Below, piece after piece: positions 36,712-48,194 of a DNA stretch of 64,000 nucleotides. A model generated the notes under the pieces. That model ran no database searches. It saw only the letters and a list, made by a program, of their open reading frames with translations, and was not told the origin of the DNA. How positions within the stretch are numbered: the first letter of the stretch is position 1; each line of letters opens with the position of its first letter. Source of the DNA: Vitreimonas flagellata. Its GTDB lineage: Bacteria > Pseudomonadota > Alphaproteobacteria > Caulobacterales > Aquidulcibacteraceae. The DNA lies in contig NZ_SBJL01000002.1 of NCBI RefSeq assembly GCF_004634425.1, positions 372,001 through 436,000 of the forward strand, read 5' to 3'. Both the position numbers and the translations under genes were made by a program.

Positions 36712-37661
36712 GCACCACTCCTTGAGACTTTCTGTCGCGCAGACGCCAACACATCCGCGAGCGTGTCATCGAAAGCGACCTTCGGACGCCAGCCCATCGT
36801 AGTTGATGCACGCGAAGCATCGCCAACGATACGCATCACCTCATCTGGGCGAACCCGCAATGGGTCCTGCTCAATGCGAACTGGGATTTCACTCATTTCA
36901 AGAAGCGCGTCCAAGATGTCGCCAATGCGCCTTGGAGCACCCGACGCGACATTGAAAATTGCGCCTTGATCGAGGCTATCGCTCAATTCAATTGAACGAA
37001 CGTAGCAACTCACAACATCCCTAACGTCGAGAAAGTCTCGCTCCGCGAGCAAATTGCCCACCCGCATTGTCGGCTCAGATAGCCCCGCCTCAATTCGAGC
37101 AATCTGCCCCGCAAAATGAGGAACAACAAAAGCTTCACTCTGACCTGCGCCAGTGTGGTTAAACGGACGCATCCTCAGGACGCGAAGACCGCGACGGACA
37201 AGCGCCCCTAACGCGAGGTCGGCCGCGGCCTTTGTAACTGCGTAGTCATCGGCGGGCGCCAGCGGCGACCCCTCGTGGTAACCGAATTGGGGACAATCGG
37301 CATCGCCGTAAACCAATCCAGAACCCACCTGGATGAGACAACATTGCGGTGCGTCGGTCAGAATGGCATTCGCCAAATTGAGCGTACCAAAAACATGAGT
37401 ACGCCAAGCGCCGTCGGGATCAGCACGCGCATCCGAAGCGGATGCGATCGCCGCAAGGTTCACTACGTGCGATGGCCGATACTTTCGCAGCGCAGCTCTC
37501 ACGCTTTCGAAGTTATCAATGTCCAGAGAGACTATCCCTGGTTCGAGGCCTGAGACATCGGCCCTAGAGGTCGAAATGACTTCCACGCTAGGCGCCGCAC
37601 TCAGCGCCTCACAGAGATATCGGCCTACAAAGCCGCTCGACCCGGTTACAAGGACACGCAT
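36705..37661 (-). CDS. rmd: GDP-6-deoxy-D-mannose reductase (Rmd), GDP-D-rhamnose synthesis
   Basis: A 318-residue SDR that reduces GDP-4-keto-6-deoxy-D-mannose to GDP-D-rhamnose. The NAD(P) motif GSSGFVG is at residues 7-13, Ser114 lies in VGSGLVYG, catalytic Y140-AVT-K144 follows, and the Rmd-typical RPFNHTGAGQ is at 165-174 before SEAFVVPHFAGQIARIEAG. That last stretch separates Rmd from fucose or perosamine pathway enzymes. It is separated by 7 bases from gmd. Product: the activated monomer for a D-rhamnose-containing glycan. Confidence 0.88.
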   Translation of the reverse strand: MRVLVTGSSGFVGRYLCEALSAAPSVEVISTSRADVSGLEPGIVSLDIDNFESVRAALRKYRPSHVVNLAAIASASDARADPDGAWRTHVFGTLNLANAILTDAPQCCLIQVGSGLVYGDADCPQFGYHEGSPLAPADDYAVTKAAADLALGALVRRGLRVLRMRPFNHTGAGQSEAFVVPHFAGQIARIEAGLSEPTMRVGNLLAERDFLDVRDVVSCYVRSIELSDSLDQGAIFNVASGAPRRIGDILDALLEMSEIPVRIEQDPLRVRPDEVMRIVGDASRASTTMGWRPKVAFDDTLADVLASARQKVSRSGAC

Positions 37662-37668
37662 AGCGCGC

Positions 37669-39906
<2,238 letters not shown>

Positions 39907-39907
<1 letters not shown>

Positions 39908-41031
39908 CACGCTTCGCTCACAGTAGCCCAGGCACGCGCAGCCGCGTCGCCAGCGTGCAACACGCTGTAACCGGAAACCACGCGCAGGCGACCTAATGCG
40001 CCCATGCGCCGACGTATTCCCACATTCATCGCCAACATTCGCAGCGCAGTCGCCAATTCGACAGCGTCCCCCGGCTTCACAAGAAGGCCGATCTCGTTTT
40101 CACCAACGAAGTCAGCACAGCCAGGCGTTCGCGTTGTCACGATTGGACGACCACAAGCGGCGGCCTCTATGAGCGAACGCGGGAGCCCCTCGCCACCAAG
40201 CGATGGCAGACATGCTATGTGGGACAGGGACCAGAATGCGTTGACGTCCTGCACATGGCCGATGAACTCAATGCCGTCCAACGTGCTCCAGCAGTGCAAT
40301 TGTGCAGCGCTGATACTCTCAGGATTTTGGTCGTCCGGGCGCCCAGCGACCCGTAGAACGATGGAAATTCCCTCAGCGCGCAATCGCCTGACGGCCTCCA
40401 CAGCCACACCAACGCCCTTTGAACGAACAAGGCGAGCGACTACACCAACGACAAGCGGATCATTGGTAGGTTCCGGCGCAACTTTGAACTTGTTGAGGTC
40501 GACGCCGGCTCCAGGCATGAGCACGACCTTCCCAGCCCCCAGCCGCTCGTCGTGCGCCACCCAGTCTGCATCACTCATATTCTCGACCAAAAGGAGCGTT
40601 TGCGGCTGGGACAGCGCACGACGGATGAGGCGACGCAAGCGCCAACGGATCAATCGAGTCCAGGGCGCGCTTCCGAGCGCTATATAGCCCCGTCCAGTTA
40701 GCGCCAGTATTTGCGCGACACCCCGCATACGAGCCATCACGAGTAGGACTATCGACTTAAGGGCAATCGCGTGAACGATGCGCGGCCGCTCGCGGCGGAT
40801 GATCGCGCGCACTTGCAGCGCTTGTTTGATCAATGCCCAAGGCGCAAAAGAGCGACGGCGAAACGGCAAATCGACCAATCGTACGCCCTCAAGGTTAGGC
40901 ACCGCGCCGGTGTTGCGCGCAACCACGACGCACTCGTAGCCTTCACGAATTGCGCGCTCCACCAAGAACATGAAGTGCGATCGAAAGAACCAATCCTCGG
41001 TCACCAAGAAGAGAAGTTTGGGCTTGATCAT
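39907..41031 (-). CDS. Glycosyltransferase family 4
   Basis: The ATG at 41031 overlaps the previous gene's stop (ATGA) and gives 374 residues beginning MIKPKLLFLVTEDWFFRSH. This group (also IVHAIALKSI and ALTGRGYIALGS) is common in LPS clusters, often beside a WbpV-like reductase. The donor half has VGVVARLVRSKGVGVAVEA and the E-x7-E motif in GGEGLPRSLIEAAA, followed by GRPIVTTRTPGCADFV. It may act early, on the adaptor sugar. Substrate not known. Confidence 0.87.
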
Positions 41032-41921
41032 ATGCGCGCCTTCCATGCACGCGCGGTTTGCGTGAGCAACGCGACAGCGTTCGTTGGTGGCAGATCATAT
41101 GCCGAGCGAAAGGCGCTATCGTCGATTGCGAGACTTTCGGTGAGCGTGTCTGGGCCGAGCGTCGCGATCCACGGCGCGGCGAAGAGATTGGACTTTCGAC
41201 CGAGCCCTTCACGCACAGCACCGATGATCTCCCCCGTTGAGAGCGCCGGCGCGTCGGCGAGGTGAAACACTCCAGCGGGCCCGTCGGGCTTTGCCAACAG
41301 AGCCCGTATCGCCGCGATGAAGCTTGAAAGCGCAAGCACGCTGCGCCGGTTGCGCACGTCTGCGTACGGCAGCGGCAGCGGCGTATCGGCAAGGCGCAAC
41401 AAGTTTGCGAAATTCGCCTTCGCACTTGGCCCGTGCACAAGTGGCGGGCGCAGAATGATCGGTCGCAAAGTCGGATGCTTCCGCACGGCAGCCTCGGCCG
41501 CCAGTTTTGCGCGACCATAGGCGTCGCCTGGCTGCGGCGTGCCCGCCTCCACAAGCGCATGATTACCATAGGTTCGCGGCGCGACAGCCTTGATAGAGCT
41601 GACATAGATGAACCGCGACACGCCCGCGGCTTCCGCTTGCGCGACAAGCGCGCCCGTGGCGTCAGAAATTTGCGCCTTCAATTCATACTCGGCGAAGCGC
41701 GCGTGCGCGGGGCCGGCAAGATGGACCACGGTGTCGACGCCCTCAAGCGCTGCGCGCCAATTGGTCTTTGCGCTCAGGTCGCCGACGATTACGTTCTCAA
41801 CCCCCGGCAACGCGAGCGGCATACGCGACACCCCGCGCACGCAAGCGCCGCCGTCCACCAGAGCCGACGCGAGCGCGCTGCCGATGAAGCCCGAAGCTCC
41901 GGTGACCAATATGCGCGCCAT
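41028..41921 (-). CDS. WbpV-like nucleotide-sugar 4-keto reductase/epimerase
   Basis: The start ATG at 41921 gives 297 residues beginning MARILVTGASGFIGSAL. It belongs to the WbpV/WreQ branch of extended SDRs: YVSSIKAVAPRTYG, the YGRAKLAAE catalytic pair, and the characteristic LRPPLVHGPSAKANFANLLRLA...LPLPYADVRNRRSVLAL. WbpV reduces UDP-4-keto-6-deoxy-GlcNAc to UDP-QuiNAc. The matching 4,6-dehydratase is at 24525-25634, the other end of the locus. QuiNAc is a common first (adaptor) sugar of rhamnan-type O-antigens. The initiating transferase itself is not in the window. Confidence 0.8.
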   Translation of the reverse strand: MARILVTGASGFIGSALASALVDGGACVRGVSRMPLALPGVENVIVGDLSAKTNWRAALEGVDTVVHLAGPAHARFAEYELKAQISDATGALVAQAEAAGVSRFIYVSSIKAVAPRTYGNHALVEAGTPQPGDAYGRAKLAAEAAVRKHPTLRPIILRPPLVHGPSAKANFANLLRLADTPLPLPYADVRNRRSVLALSSFIAAIRALLAKPDGPAGVFHLADAPALSTGEIIGAVREGLGRKSNLFAAPWIATLGPDTLTESLAIDDSAFRSAYDLPPTNAVALLTQTARAWKARI

Positions 41922-41950
41922 CGCCCCTCTTGGCGCAAGTCTAGCCCGGC

Positions 41951-42712
41951 TTAGCTGCGCTGATAGCTGCGAATGTCGAGTTGCGCCGCCCCCACCGGCG
42001 TCGGCACCGTGATCCGCAAGGGTGCTGCAAAGCCCGGCTGGGCCGGCAGCGCGAACCAAGCTTGCGCGCTAGGCACGTTCGAGCGGTTGAAGTTCGAGCT
42101 GAAGCCAGAGATGGGCTCGTAACGAAAATCACAATGCAGTGCCGGCCCATTATAGCCCCCGCCATTGAAGGTCGTTTCTGCCCGAGGCGCGACGGCCAAT
42201 CGATAGTGGGAGCGTCCATCGAAAACGAGGACTGAGCCACGGCAGGCACGATTGATGCCCACCTGGCGGCCTAGCGCAAACACACCGGTCAAAGGATCAT
42301 AGGACCCGCGTCTCTGCGCATCGCTCGCAGGCGGCGATCCCAGATCGCGATAATTGGGACTGATCGTCGCGGCGAGACCCGAGGCGCTGCGGGTCATCTG
42401 CGTTCTGCGAAACTTTCCCGAGTACGCATGCGAGATGTCGTAGCGCGCCCAGTTGATCGCAGCCTCATTCAGTTCCCCAGCAGCGGTCGCCGTGATTTCG
42501 GTCTGGTCAAAAATGCGCGCAGCGCCCGACGTCCGGATATTTGCCCGCACAGCATAACGTGTCGGCGTTGACGTCACCTCGTATGAAGCCTCGCCCAACA
42601 CGACCACGCCCAGCACCGCAGCCTCATAATTCAAGCGAAAGGTCTCAGCGTGCGCCGAGCGCCCGAACGTCAGGCCAATCGCTAACACTGCCGCGAACAT
42701 CCAGCGCAACAT
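41951..42712 (-). CDS. Exported DUF3108-type protein
   Basis: The ATG at 42712 has GGAG seven bases upstream and gives 253 residues with a clear Sec signal (MLRWMFAAVLAIGLTFG, then SAHA-ETF). Longer starts in the same frame lack a comparable RBS. The mature part begins FRLNYEAAVLGVVVLGEASYEV, a beta-rich start typical of DUF3108, and contains SYDPLTGVFALGRQ, also typical. Function of the family is unknown; it is periplasmic or outer-membrane associated. It lies 29 bases upstream of the WbpV-like gene and may be part of that transcript. Confidence 0.7.
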   Translation of the reverse strand: MLRWMFAAVLAIGLTFGRSAHAETFRLNYEAAVLGVVVLGEASYEVTSTPTRYAVRANIRTSGAARIFDQTEITATAAGELNEAAINWARYDISHAYSGKFRRTQMTRSASGLAATISPNYRDLGSPPASDAQRRGSYDPLTGVFALGRQVGINRACRGSVLVFDGRSHYRLAVAPRAETTFNGGGYNGPALHCDFRYEPISGFSSNFNRSNVPSAQAWFALPAQPGFAAPLRITVPTPVGAAQLDIRSYQRS

Positions 42713-42820
42713 CACGATCTCCGATTGCATACCGTAGGTTGGTCCTAGCGTACGAACCATGAACCTGTCACGACGAGCGATACGCGCGCCGACCAACTCC
42801 CTTGATGATTTCGCTATTAG

Positions 42821-43381
42821 TTAGGGCGCGTGCGCCAGGAACAATTCAGCAAGTTCCAAGTGCGGGTCATGATAGGGCACGGCCCCTTCGAATGAACCGC
42901 CACCATAGGATATTGGCATCGGCTCAATCGGCGCAGGAACTGGCGCGAGCGTTGACACGGGCTCGCTCAGTGTCAGACGGAGATCGTCGCGCGGCGAAGC
43001 CTCCGCCACGCGTGTCGGTTCGAACGTGACCAATGCATCGGCATCAATTGCGAGCGCACGTATGCGCTCAATGCGATCGTTCGTGGCGGCTCGTGTGAAT
43101 TCGAGTGACGCAGCGCTTTGTGCGAGTTGGCTATGGATCGCATCGAGTTCTTGCGCCGAGAGTGGAGTCGCAAACGGAGGTAGCGCTGCATAGGGGCTTT
43201 CAGGTGTGACGTTCGTGTCGGCGCTGCCGCCGAAGGCAGAACTCACGCCAATTATGCCGCCTAAACCGGCCGGAGAGAAAATCGCTACTGCCAGAACTGT
43301 CGCAGCGACGCCGGTTAGACTCGATTTCACAACCGTATCGATGGCCTCGGCCTCATGAGATTGAGCTGACCGTTCTGTCAT
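42821..43381 (-). CDS. Single-span membrane protein of unknown function
   Basis: The ATG at 43381 has GGGAG at a 6-base spacing and gives 186 residues beginning MTERSAQSHEAEAIDTVVKS. A hydrophobic segment lies at about residues 20-45 (SLTGVAATVLAVAIFSPAGLG), followed by a mostly polar, Pro-rich region with one helical stretch (SAQELDAIHSQLAQSAASLE). No family recognised. It is on the same strand as the DUF3108 gene, 108 bases upstream. Confidence 0.5.
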   Translation of the reverse strand: MTERSAQSHEAEAIDTVVKSSLTGVAATVLAVAIFSPAGLGGIIGVSSAFGGSADTNVTPESPYAALPPFATPLSAQELDAIHSQLAQSAASLEFTRAATNDRIERIRALAIDADALVTFEPTRVAEASPRDDLRLTLSEPVSTLAPVPAPIEPMPISYGGGSFEGAVPYHDPHLELAELFLAHAP

Positions 43382-43594
43382 CGATGGCTCCCGCACGCAC
43401 ATAGCGCGCTGTCCCTCAAGGGCAGCCCTCAATACGCGCTATAGGCGTAACAAAGCCTAAATAACGCCCGGCGCCAAGCACTAAGGCAGCTAATCCGGTG
43501 ACGATGCTGAAAGATTGGCGTCGAAATGAGCGGCCCATTGCGCAGGGCGCCTCGCCCGTGACATCGGTTCGGTTCTGAACTGACGGAGCAGAGG
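43382..43594. other. Divergent intergenic region upstream of the O-antigen ligase gene
   Basis: These 213 bases separate the start of the minus-strand unknown gene from the plus-strand ligase-like gene. I see no repeat, hairpin or convincing promoter hexamers beyond the two ribosome binding sites. An antisense frame covers part of it but shows no protein character. Confidence 0.3.
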
Positions 43595-44767
43595 TTGCGG
43601 CATCCCGATTTCGGCGCGTTTGCGCGCGCGGCCTTCTTCGCGCTTTTGCCGGCCGTCACGGTCGGCGGCGCCATGGGCCTGCCGGTGCTGTTGAGCCTTG
43701 GCGGCTTGGGGTCGTTTCGGCTCTCGCCGTTGCGGCAAGTGCTTGAAAAGACACCGCTCGCGATCTTTCTGCTGCTCGCGTTCACGGCCTGGGCCACCGC
43801 TTCGGCGCTCTGGTCGCCGAACGCCGGCTCGCTGCAATGGCTGAAGCTCACCGCGCTGGTCCTGCTCGGCTTGGCCTTCGCCGCCGCGGCACGAAAGCCC
43901 CGCGCGCTGACCCTGTCGGGCGCGCAGGCGGCGCTCTTGGTCATCGCGCCGCTTCTGGCTGTGGAAATCCTCTTCGGGATGCCTTTCAACCGGGCAGGTC
44001 AGCCCGACACCAGCCTTTTCGAACTCTCCCGCAATCTGGGTCGCGCCACCAGCGTGCTGACGGCGGTGACCTGGGCCGCCGCCGCCGGCCTCCTGGCGCT
44101 GGGCGGGCCGATCCGAATCGTATGCGCGATCGGCGCGCTGGCGATCACTGGCGCGGTCGTGGCCATTCAACCGGAGCAGACGGCCAATTGGGTGGGCTAT
44201 AACGTGGGCGTTGCGGCCTTCCTCTTTGCGCTCGCCGCCCCCCGCTTTGCACTGATGGCGGTGACGGGCGGCTTGGCGGCCTGGATGCTGGCCGCCCCCT
44301 TCGTAACTCCGCTCGTCCTGGGCGATCCCGCACTCTTGGACACGCTCCCCTATTCCTGGGCGGCGCGGATTGGGATATGGGATTTTGTTTGCGCCGAGAT
44401 CATGAACGCCCCGCTGATCGGGCACGGCATCGACGCGGCGCGCCTCGTCGAAGAACGCATGATCATTCAGGGCGTCGAAAGCAGCGCTGTGCCGGCGCAT
44501 CCCCATAGCGCCAGTTTGCAAATCTGGTTCGAGACGGGCGCTGTCGGCGCGGTGCTGGCGGCGGCGGCACTGCTCGCAGGCGGGTGGACGTTGGCGCAAA
44601 AGCTGCGCGGCCAACGTGCGGCGCTTGCGGGCGTCACGGCGGCGTTTGCGTCTTTAGGTTTCAGCGCCAATTTGAGCTACAGCCTCTGGCAGGAATGGTG
44701 GACGGCGACGTTGCTGCTTGCCGGCGCGCTGCTCGTGGCCGTCGCGAAGCCTTCGCATGACGTCTGA
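43595..44767 (+). CDS. O-antigen ligase/polymerase-family membrane protein (WaaL-like)
   Basis: A 390-residue polytopic membrane protein with about ten hydrophobic segments. Motifs of the Wzy_C/WaaL family are present in the large loop and after it: LPYSWAARIGIWDFVCAEI, then LIGHGIDAARLV, and the His-containing VPAHPHSASLQIWFETGAVG. WaaL joins finished O-polysaccharide to lipid A-core in the periplasm, and ABC-exported chains need it too. A Wzy polymerase cannot be excluded from sequence alone, but the locus has Wzm/Wzt rather than Wzx. The start is TTG 43595 with GGAG upstream. Confidence 0.75.
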   Translation: MRHPDFGAFARAAFFALLPAVTVGGAMGLPVLLSLGGLGSFRLSPLRQVLEKTPLAIFLLLAFTAWATASALWSPNAGSLQWLKLTALVLLGLAFAAAARKPRALTLSGAQAALLVIAPLLAVEILFGMPFNRAGQPDTSLFELSRNLGRATSVLTAVTWAAAAGLLALGGPIRIVCAIGALAITGAVVAIQPEQTANWVGYNVGVAAFLFALAAPRFALMAVTGGLAAWMLAAPFVTPLVLGDPALLDTLPYSWAARIGIWDFVCAEIMNAPLIGHGIDAARLVEERMIIQGVESSAVPAHPHSASLQIWFETGAVGAVLAAAALLAGGWTLAQKLRGQRAALAGVTAAFASLGFSANLSYSLWQEWWTATLLLAGALLVAVAKPSHDV

Positions 44768-44830
44768 GCTTCACCCGCTGGACGCTGCTTGGTTGCTTTT
44801 GTCGCCAACGGCGCCTATCGAACGCACGCG

Positions 44831-45841
44831 ATGACACCCATTCTTGTGACCGGCGCCGCGGGCTTCATCGGCTTTCACCTGTCGCAACGCCTGTTGTCGA
44901 TGGGCCGCCCTGTCGTCGGCCTCGATAATATGAGCGCCTATTACGACGTCGAGCTGAAGCGCGCCCGGCTGCGCGAGTTGCAGCGGGCGCCAGGGTTTTC
45001 GTTCTCCGAAATCGACCTCGCCCACGAAGCCGCGTTAAAGCAGCTTTTCGCCCAGCATCGTTTCGAGACTGTGTTCAATCTGGGCGCTCAGGCGGGCGTG
45101 CGCTATTCGCTCGACAATCCGCAAGCCTATGTGCGCTCCAATCTCGACGGCTTCGTGAACCTGCTTGAATGCTGCCGGCATGGCGGTGTGCAGCATTTGG
45201 TGTTCGCCTCCTCGAGCTCCGTTTATGGCGCGGTGACGAAGATGCCGTTCAACGTGCATCAAAACGTCGACCATCCCTTGAGCCTCTATGCGGCGACGAA
45301 GAAGTCGAACGAGCTCTTGGCGCATGCCTACGCCCATCTTTTCCGCGTGCCGATGACGGGCCTGCGCTTCTTCACCGTCTATGGCCCGTGGGGCCGGCCG
45401 GACATGGCGATGTATCTGTTCACGCGCGCCATCTTTGCGGGCGAACCAATCGACGTGTTCAATAACGGCGAAATGGAGCGCGACTTTACCTACGTGGACG
45501 ATGTCGTCGAAGCTTTGGTGCGCGTGGGCGACAAGCCGGCTGAGGTCAATCCGAATTGGACGGGCGAGGCGCCCGATCCCGCAACGTCGAACGCGCCCTA
45601 TCGCATCTACAACATCGGCAACAACGCGCCCGTGAAGCTAACGCAGCTGATTGAACTCATCGAAAATGCGGTCGGAAAGAAGGCCATTAAACGCATGCTA
45701 CCAATGCAGCCAGGCGATGTGCCCGCGACCTATGCCGATGTGAGAGACTTGGCGGCGGCCGTCGACTTTGCGCCCCGCACCGGAATCGAAGACGGCGTGC
45801 GGCGCTTCGTCGATTGGTACAAAACCTATTACGGCGCTTGA
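44831..45841 (+). CDS. UDP-glucuronate 4-epimerase
   Basis: The start ATG at 44831 gives 336 residues beginning MTPILVTGAAGFIGFHLSQR. It matches the bacterial GAE/LspL type: GLDNMSAYYDVELKRARL, NLGAQAGVRYSLDNP, FASSSSVYGAVTKMPF, the Tyr-x3-Lys pair in LYAATKKSNE, and RFFTVYGPWGRPDMAMYLFTRAI. It turns UDP-glucuronate (from Ugd) into UDP-galacturonate, an LPS core sugar in many alphaproteobacteria. Its 3' end overlaps the convergent AGE-family gene by 13 bases. Confidence 0.93.
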   Translation: MTPILVTGAAGFIGFHLSQRLLSMGRPVVGLDNMSAYYDVELKRARLRELQRAPGFSFSEIDLAHEAALKQLFAQHRFETVFNLGAQAGVRYSLDNPQAYVRSNLDGFVNLLECCRHGGVQHLVFASSSSVYGAVTKMPFNVHQNVDHPLSLYAATKKSNELLAHAYAHLFRVPMTGLRFFTVYGPWGRPDMAMYLFTRAIFAGEPIDVFNNGEMERDFTYVDDVVEALVRVGDKPAEVNPNWTGEAPDPATSNAPYRIYNIGNNAPVKLTQLIELIENAVGKKAIKRMLPMQPGDVPATYADVRDLAAAVDFAPRTGIEDGVRRFVDWYKTYYGA

Positions 45842-46983
45842 CCCACGCGCTTCTGCGCTTTGAGCTCAGGCTCCAACCGCAGAACTTCCGAGAACGCCAA
45901 AAGCAAATGATAGACGATGCCGGCCGGCGCCGCCTTGGACATAGGCTCGCCCTCGCCGTCGAATTGATCGATCCAGAGGCCAGGCTTCGCCACGGCGAAA
46001 TAGCGATCGAACAAGAGCCAAAGCGCGGACTTGAGTTCACCGGTTGGATCGCGGCCGGTAAGCTCGTACACTCCGAGCCAGGCTTTGATGCGCTCGGTAT
46101 TGGTCCAAGCGCGCGAGCTCTTGGCGATCGGCGTTCCGTCGTCGCGCACGGAATCGAACACCGCGCCTGAAACGGAATCGACGCCGTGCTGCTCGGCGAA
46201 TTCGGCAAGCGCGAGCGCCTGTGTGGAGACATCGACGCCGGTGAGACGCTGGTATTGCGCCAAGATCCAAGCCCATTCGAAATGGTGACCCGGCTCGACA
46301 GCGCGGCCCTCTTCGCAGGTGAGACGGCGCCAATCTTCATCGAAGCGCTCGCCCAGCGTGACGCCGTCGAACAGGCGCGTGCGCAAGAGGTTCACGAGTT
46401 CAGCAGCTTGATCGAGGAAGCGCTGGTCATGGGTGGCTTCGAACGCCGCCAGGCACGCCTCCGTCAGATGCATGTGCGGGTTCTGCAAACGCGGCCCCCC
46501 AGGAGGCAAATGGCTCCAAAAAGCCATGCCCGGGCCGCGCATGTTGGTCTGAATATAATCCAGTGTGGAGTGGAGCAGGCGCAGCGCGTCGGCGTCGCGT
46601 GAAACACGATACCGCCAAGCCATCGCAAATATCACAAACGAAAGTTCATAGAGATCAGGCGTTGGATCGAGAATCCCACCTTCGCGCGTGAGCGTCTTGG
46701 CCCAGCCGCCGTCGGGCAACGAAGCATGGGCCTTGAGATAATCGACACCGAGCCTGGAGAGCGCATCGCCCTCGGCCCAGCCCAGATGCGCGGCATGGGC
46801 GAAGGCATAAGTCTGGCGGCAGATCACGCGGACGCGCTTGAAACCGCAGGCGGTCGGGCCGCCGTCGAGGCCCACCTCCTCAAGGAAACCGCCATGAACG
46901 CGATCAATTCCATGCGCTGCCCAGAAAGGCAGCGCGTCCTGGAAAAGCCAAGCGCGGACGGCGTCGAACGGGATCTGGCTCAT
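45829..46983 (-). CDS. N-acylglucosamine 2-epimerase (AGE) family protein, possible mannose isomerase
   Basis: The start ATG at 46983 gives 384 residues beginning MSQIPFDAVRAWLFQDALPF. The (alpha/alpha)6-barrel family motifs are HGGFLEEVG, VRVICRQTYAFAHAAHLGW, NPHMHLTEACLAAFEAT and EPGHHFEWAWIL, carrying the conserved Arg and His residues. Family members epimerise or isomerise hexoses (GlcNAc/ManNAc, mannose/fructose, glucose/mannose). It is divergent from manC, 80 bases away. No type I or II phosphomannose isomerase is visible in the window, so it may supply mannose for GDP-mannose. That is inference from position. Confidence 0.75.
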   Translation of the reverse strand: MSQIPFDAVRAWLFQDALPFWAAHGIDRVHGGFLEEVGLDGGPTACGFKRVRVICRQTYAFAHAAHLGWAEGDALSRLGVDYLKAHASLPDGGWAKTLTREGGILDPTPDLYELSFVIFAMAWRYRVSRDADALRLLHSTLDYIQTNMRGPGMAFWSHLPPGGPRLQNPHMHLTEACLAAFEATHDQRFLDQAAELVNLLRTRLFDGVTLGERFDEDWRRLTCEEGRAVEPGHHFEWAWILAQYQRLTGVDVSTQALALAEFAEQHGVDSVSGAVFDSVRDDGTPIAKSSRAWTNTERIKAWLGVYELTGRDPTGELKSALWLLFDRYFAVAKPGLWIDQFDGEGEPMSKAAPAGIVYHLLLAFSEVLRLEPELKAQKRVGQAP

Positions 46984-47063
46984 TCTGTAGGCGCCCTCAA
47001 TCCAACACACGCAAAGGTCGAAATCCTCTTGCAGCCCCTAGAGGTTCAACGCAAGAAGCCGCA

Positions 47064-48119
47064 ATGCGACAGCGTATCATCCCAGCGATTATGTCAGGCG
47101 GCGCGGGCACGCGGCTTTGGCCGGCCTCCACTGAGGCGCGACCGAAGCAATTTCATGCGCTGGGCGGTTCTGAAACCATGATCGGCGAAACCGCGCGCCG
47201 GGTGAGCGGCGATGTCGGCGCGCTTTCCTTCTTGGCCCCGATGGTGTTGTGCAACGAACGCCACGCAGCGCTTGTGCGCGAGAGTATCACGAATCCAGCC
47301 GCTCTCGTGTTCGAACCGCTGCCGCGCAACACTGCGGCCGTCGGTGCGATTGCGGCCGCACTGGGCGCGGAGCTCGCACCCGACGCATTGGTGCTCTTGC
47401 TGCCGGCCGATCACCTCATCAACGACGTCGCTGCTTTTCACGCAGCGATCGCGCGCGCCGCGCCATTCGCACGTGAGCGGATCGTGACCTTCGGCATAGC
47501 ACCCGATCGCCCGGCCACGGGCTATGGTTACATCCGCAGAGGTGCTGAATTGGCGGACGGTGTGTTTGCGATCGATAGTTTCCGCGAGAAGCCGAACGAG
47601 GCGATTGCGCGCGACTATCTGGCAACCGGGGAATATTCCTGGAACAGCGGCATGTTTTTGTTCAGCCCCGAAGTGTTGCTGCGCGAGTTCGCGGCAAGCG
47701 CTGAAATTCGCGATCGCGCATTGGCGGCGCTGCATGCGGCAAAGCGCGACGGCGTGAATATCCATCTGGACGTCGAGGCGTTCGCTTCTGTGCCGTCGCT
47801 GCCGCTCGATATCGCGGTGATGGAAAAGACCGCGCATGCGGCGGTCGTGCCGTGTGAGATCGGCTGGGCGGACGTGGGCTCGTGGGACGAGATCTGGCGC
47901 CTGGCGCCAAAGGATGCGGACGGCAATGCCTTGCAGGGGCCGATCGTCGCCATCGATACGTCGAACACGCTCGTCCGCAGCGATGGGCTCAAAGTGTGTG
48001 TGGCCGGCGTCAGCGATCTCGTCATTATCGCAAGCGGTGACGCGATCGTCATTTTGCCGAGAGACCGCGCCCAAGAGGTCAAGGAACTCGGCGCCCGCGC
48101 GGCGAAGCTCGAAAATTGA
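47064..48119 (+). CDS. manC: Mannose-1-phosphate guanylyltransferase
   Basis: Makes GDP-mannose from mannose-1-P and GTP. The 351-residue product starts MRQRIIPAIMSGGAGTRLWP with the nucleotidyltransferase signature GGAGTRLWP and the nearby PKQFHALGG Lys. Also seen: LPADHLI, GFGIAP-type loop FGIAPDRPATGYGYI, FREKP, and the F-loop YSWNSGMFLFSPEVLL. Only the transferase half is present. The isomerase half of bifunctional ManC/AlgA proteins is absent. GDP-mannose goes to Gmd/Rmd and possibly directly to the giant polymerase. Confidence 0.93.
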   Translation: MRQRIIPAIMSGGAGTRLWPASTEARPKQFHALGGSETMIGETARRVSGDVGALSFLAPMVLCNERHAALVRESITNPAALVFEPLPRNTAAVGAIAAALGAELAPDALVLLLPADHLINDVAAFHAAIARAAPFARERIVTFGIAPDRPATGYGYIRRGAELADGVFAIDSFREKPNEAIARDYLATGEYSWNSGMFLFSPEVLLREFAASAEIRDRALAALHAAKRDGVNIHLDVEAFASVPSLPLDIAVMEKTAHAAVVPCEIGWADVGSWDEIWRLAPKDADGNALQGPIVAIDTSNTLVRSDGLKVCVAGVSDLVIIASGDAIVILPRDRAQEVKELGARAAKLEN

Positions 48120-48194
48120 TTGTTCCGCTTTGCGAATTTGCTGGCTTTACCCCCAAGCGCGGCTAAACTCGCGCTGGGGTTGAAGGAGGCGAAG

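Noticed and set aside
43490-44614. Open frame of 374 codons on the minus strand
   Set aside because: Antisense to the ligase-like membrane protein. The product is almost only Arg, Gly, Gln and Ala.
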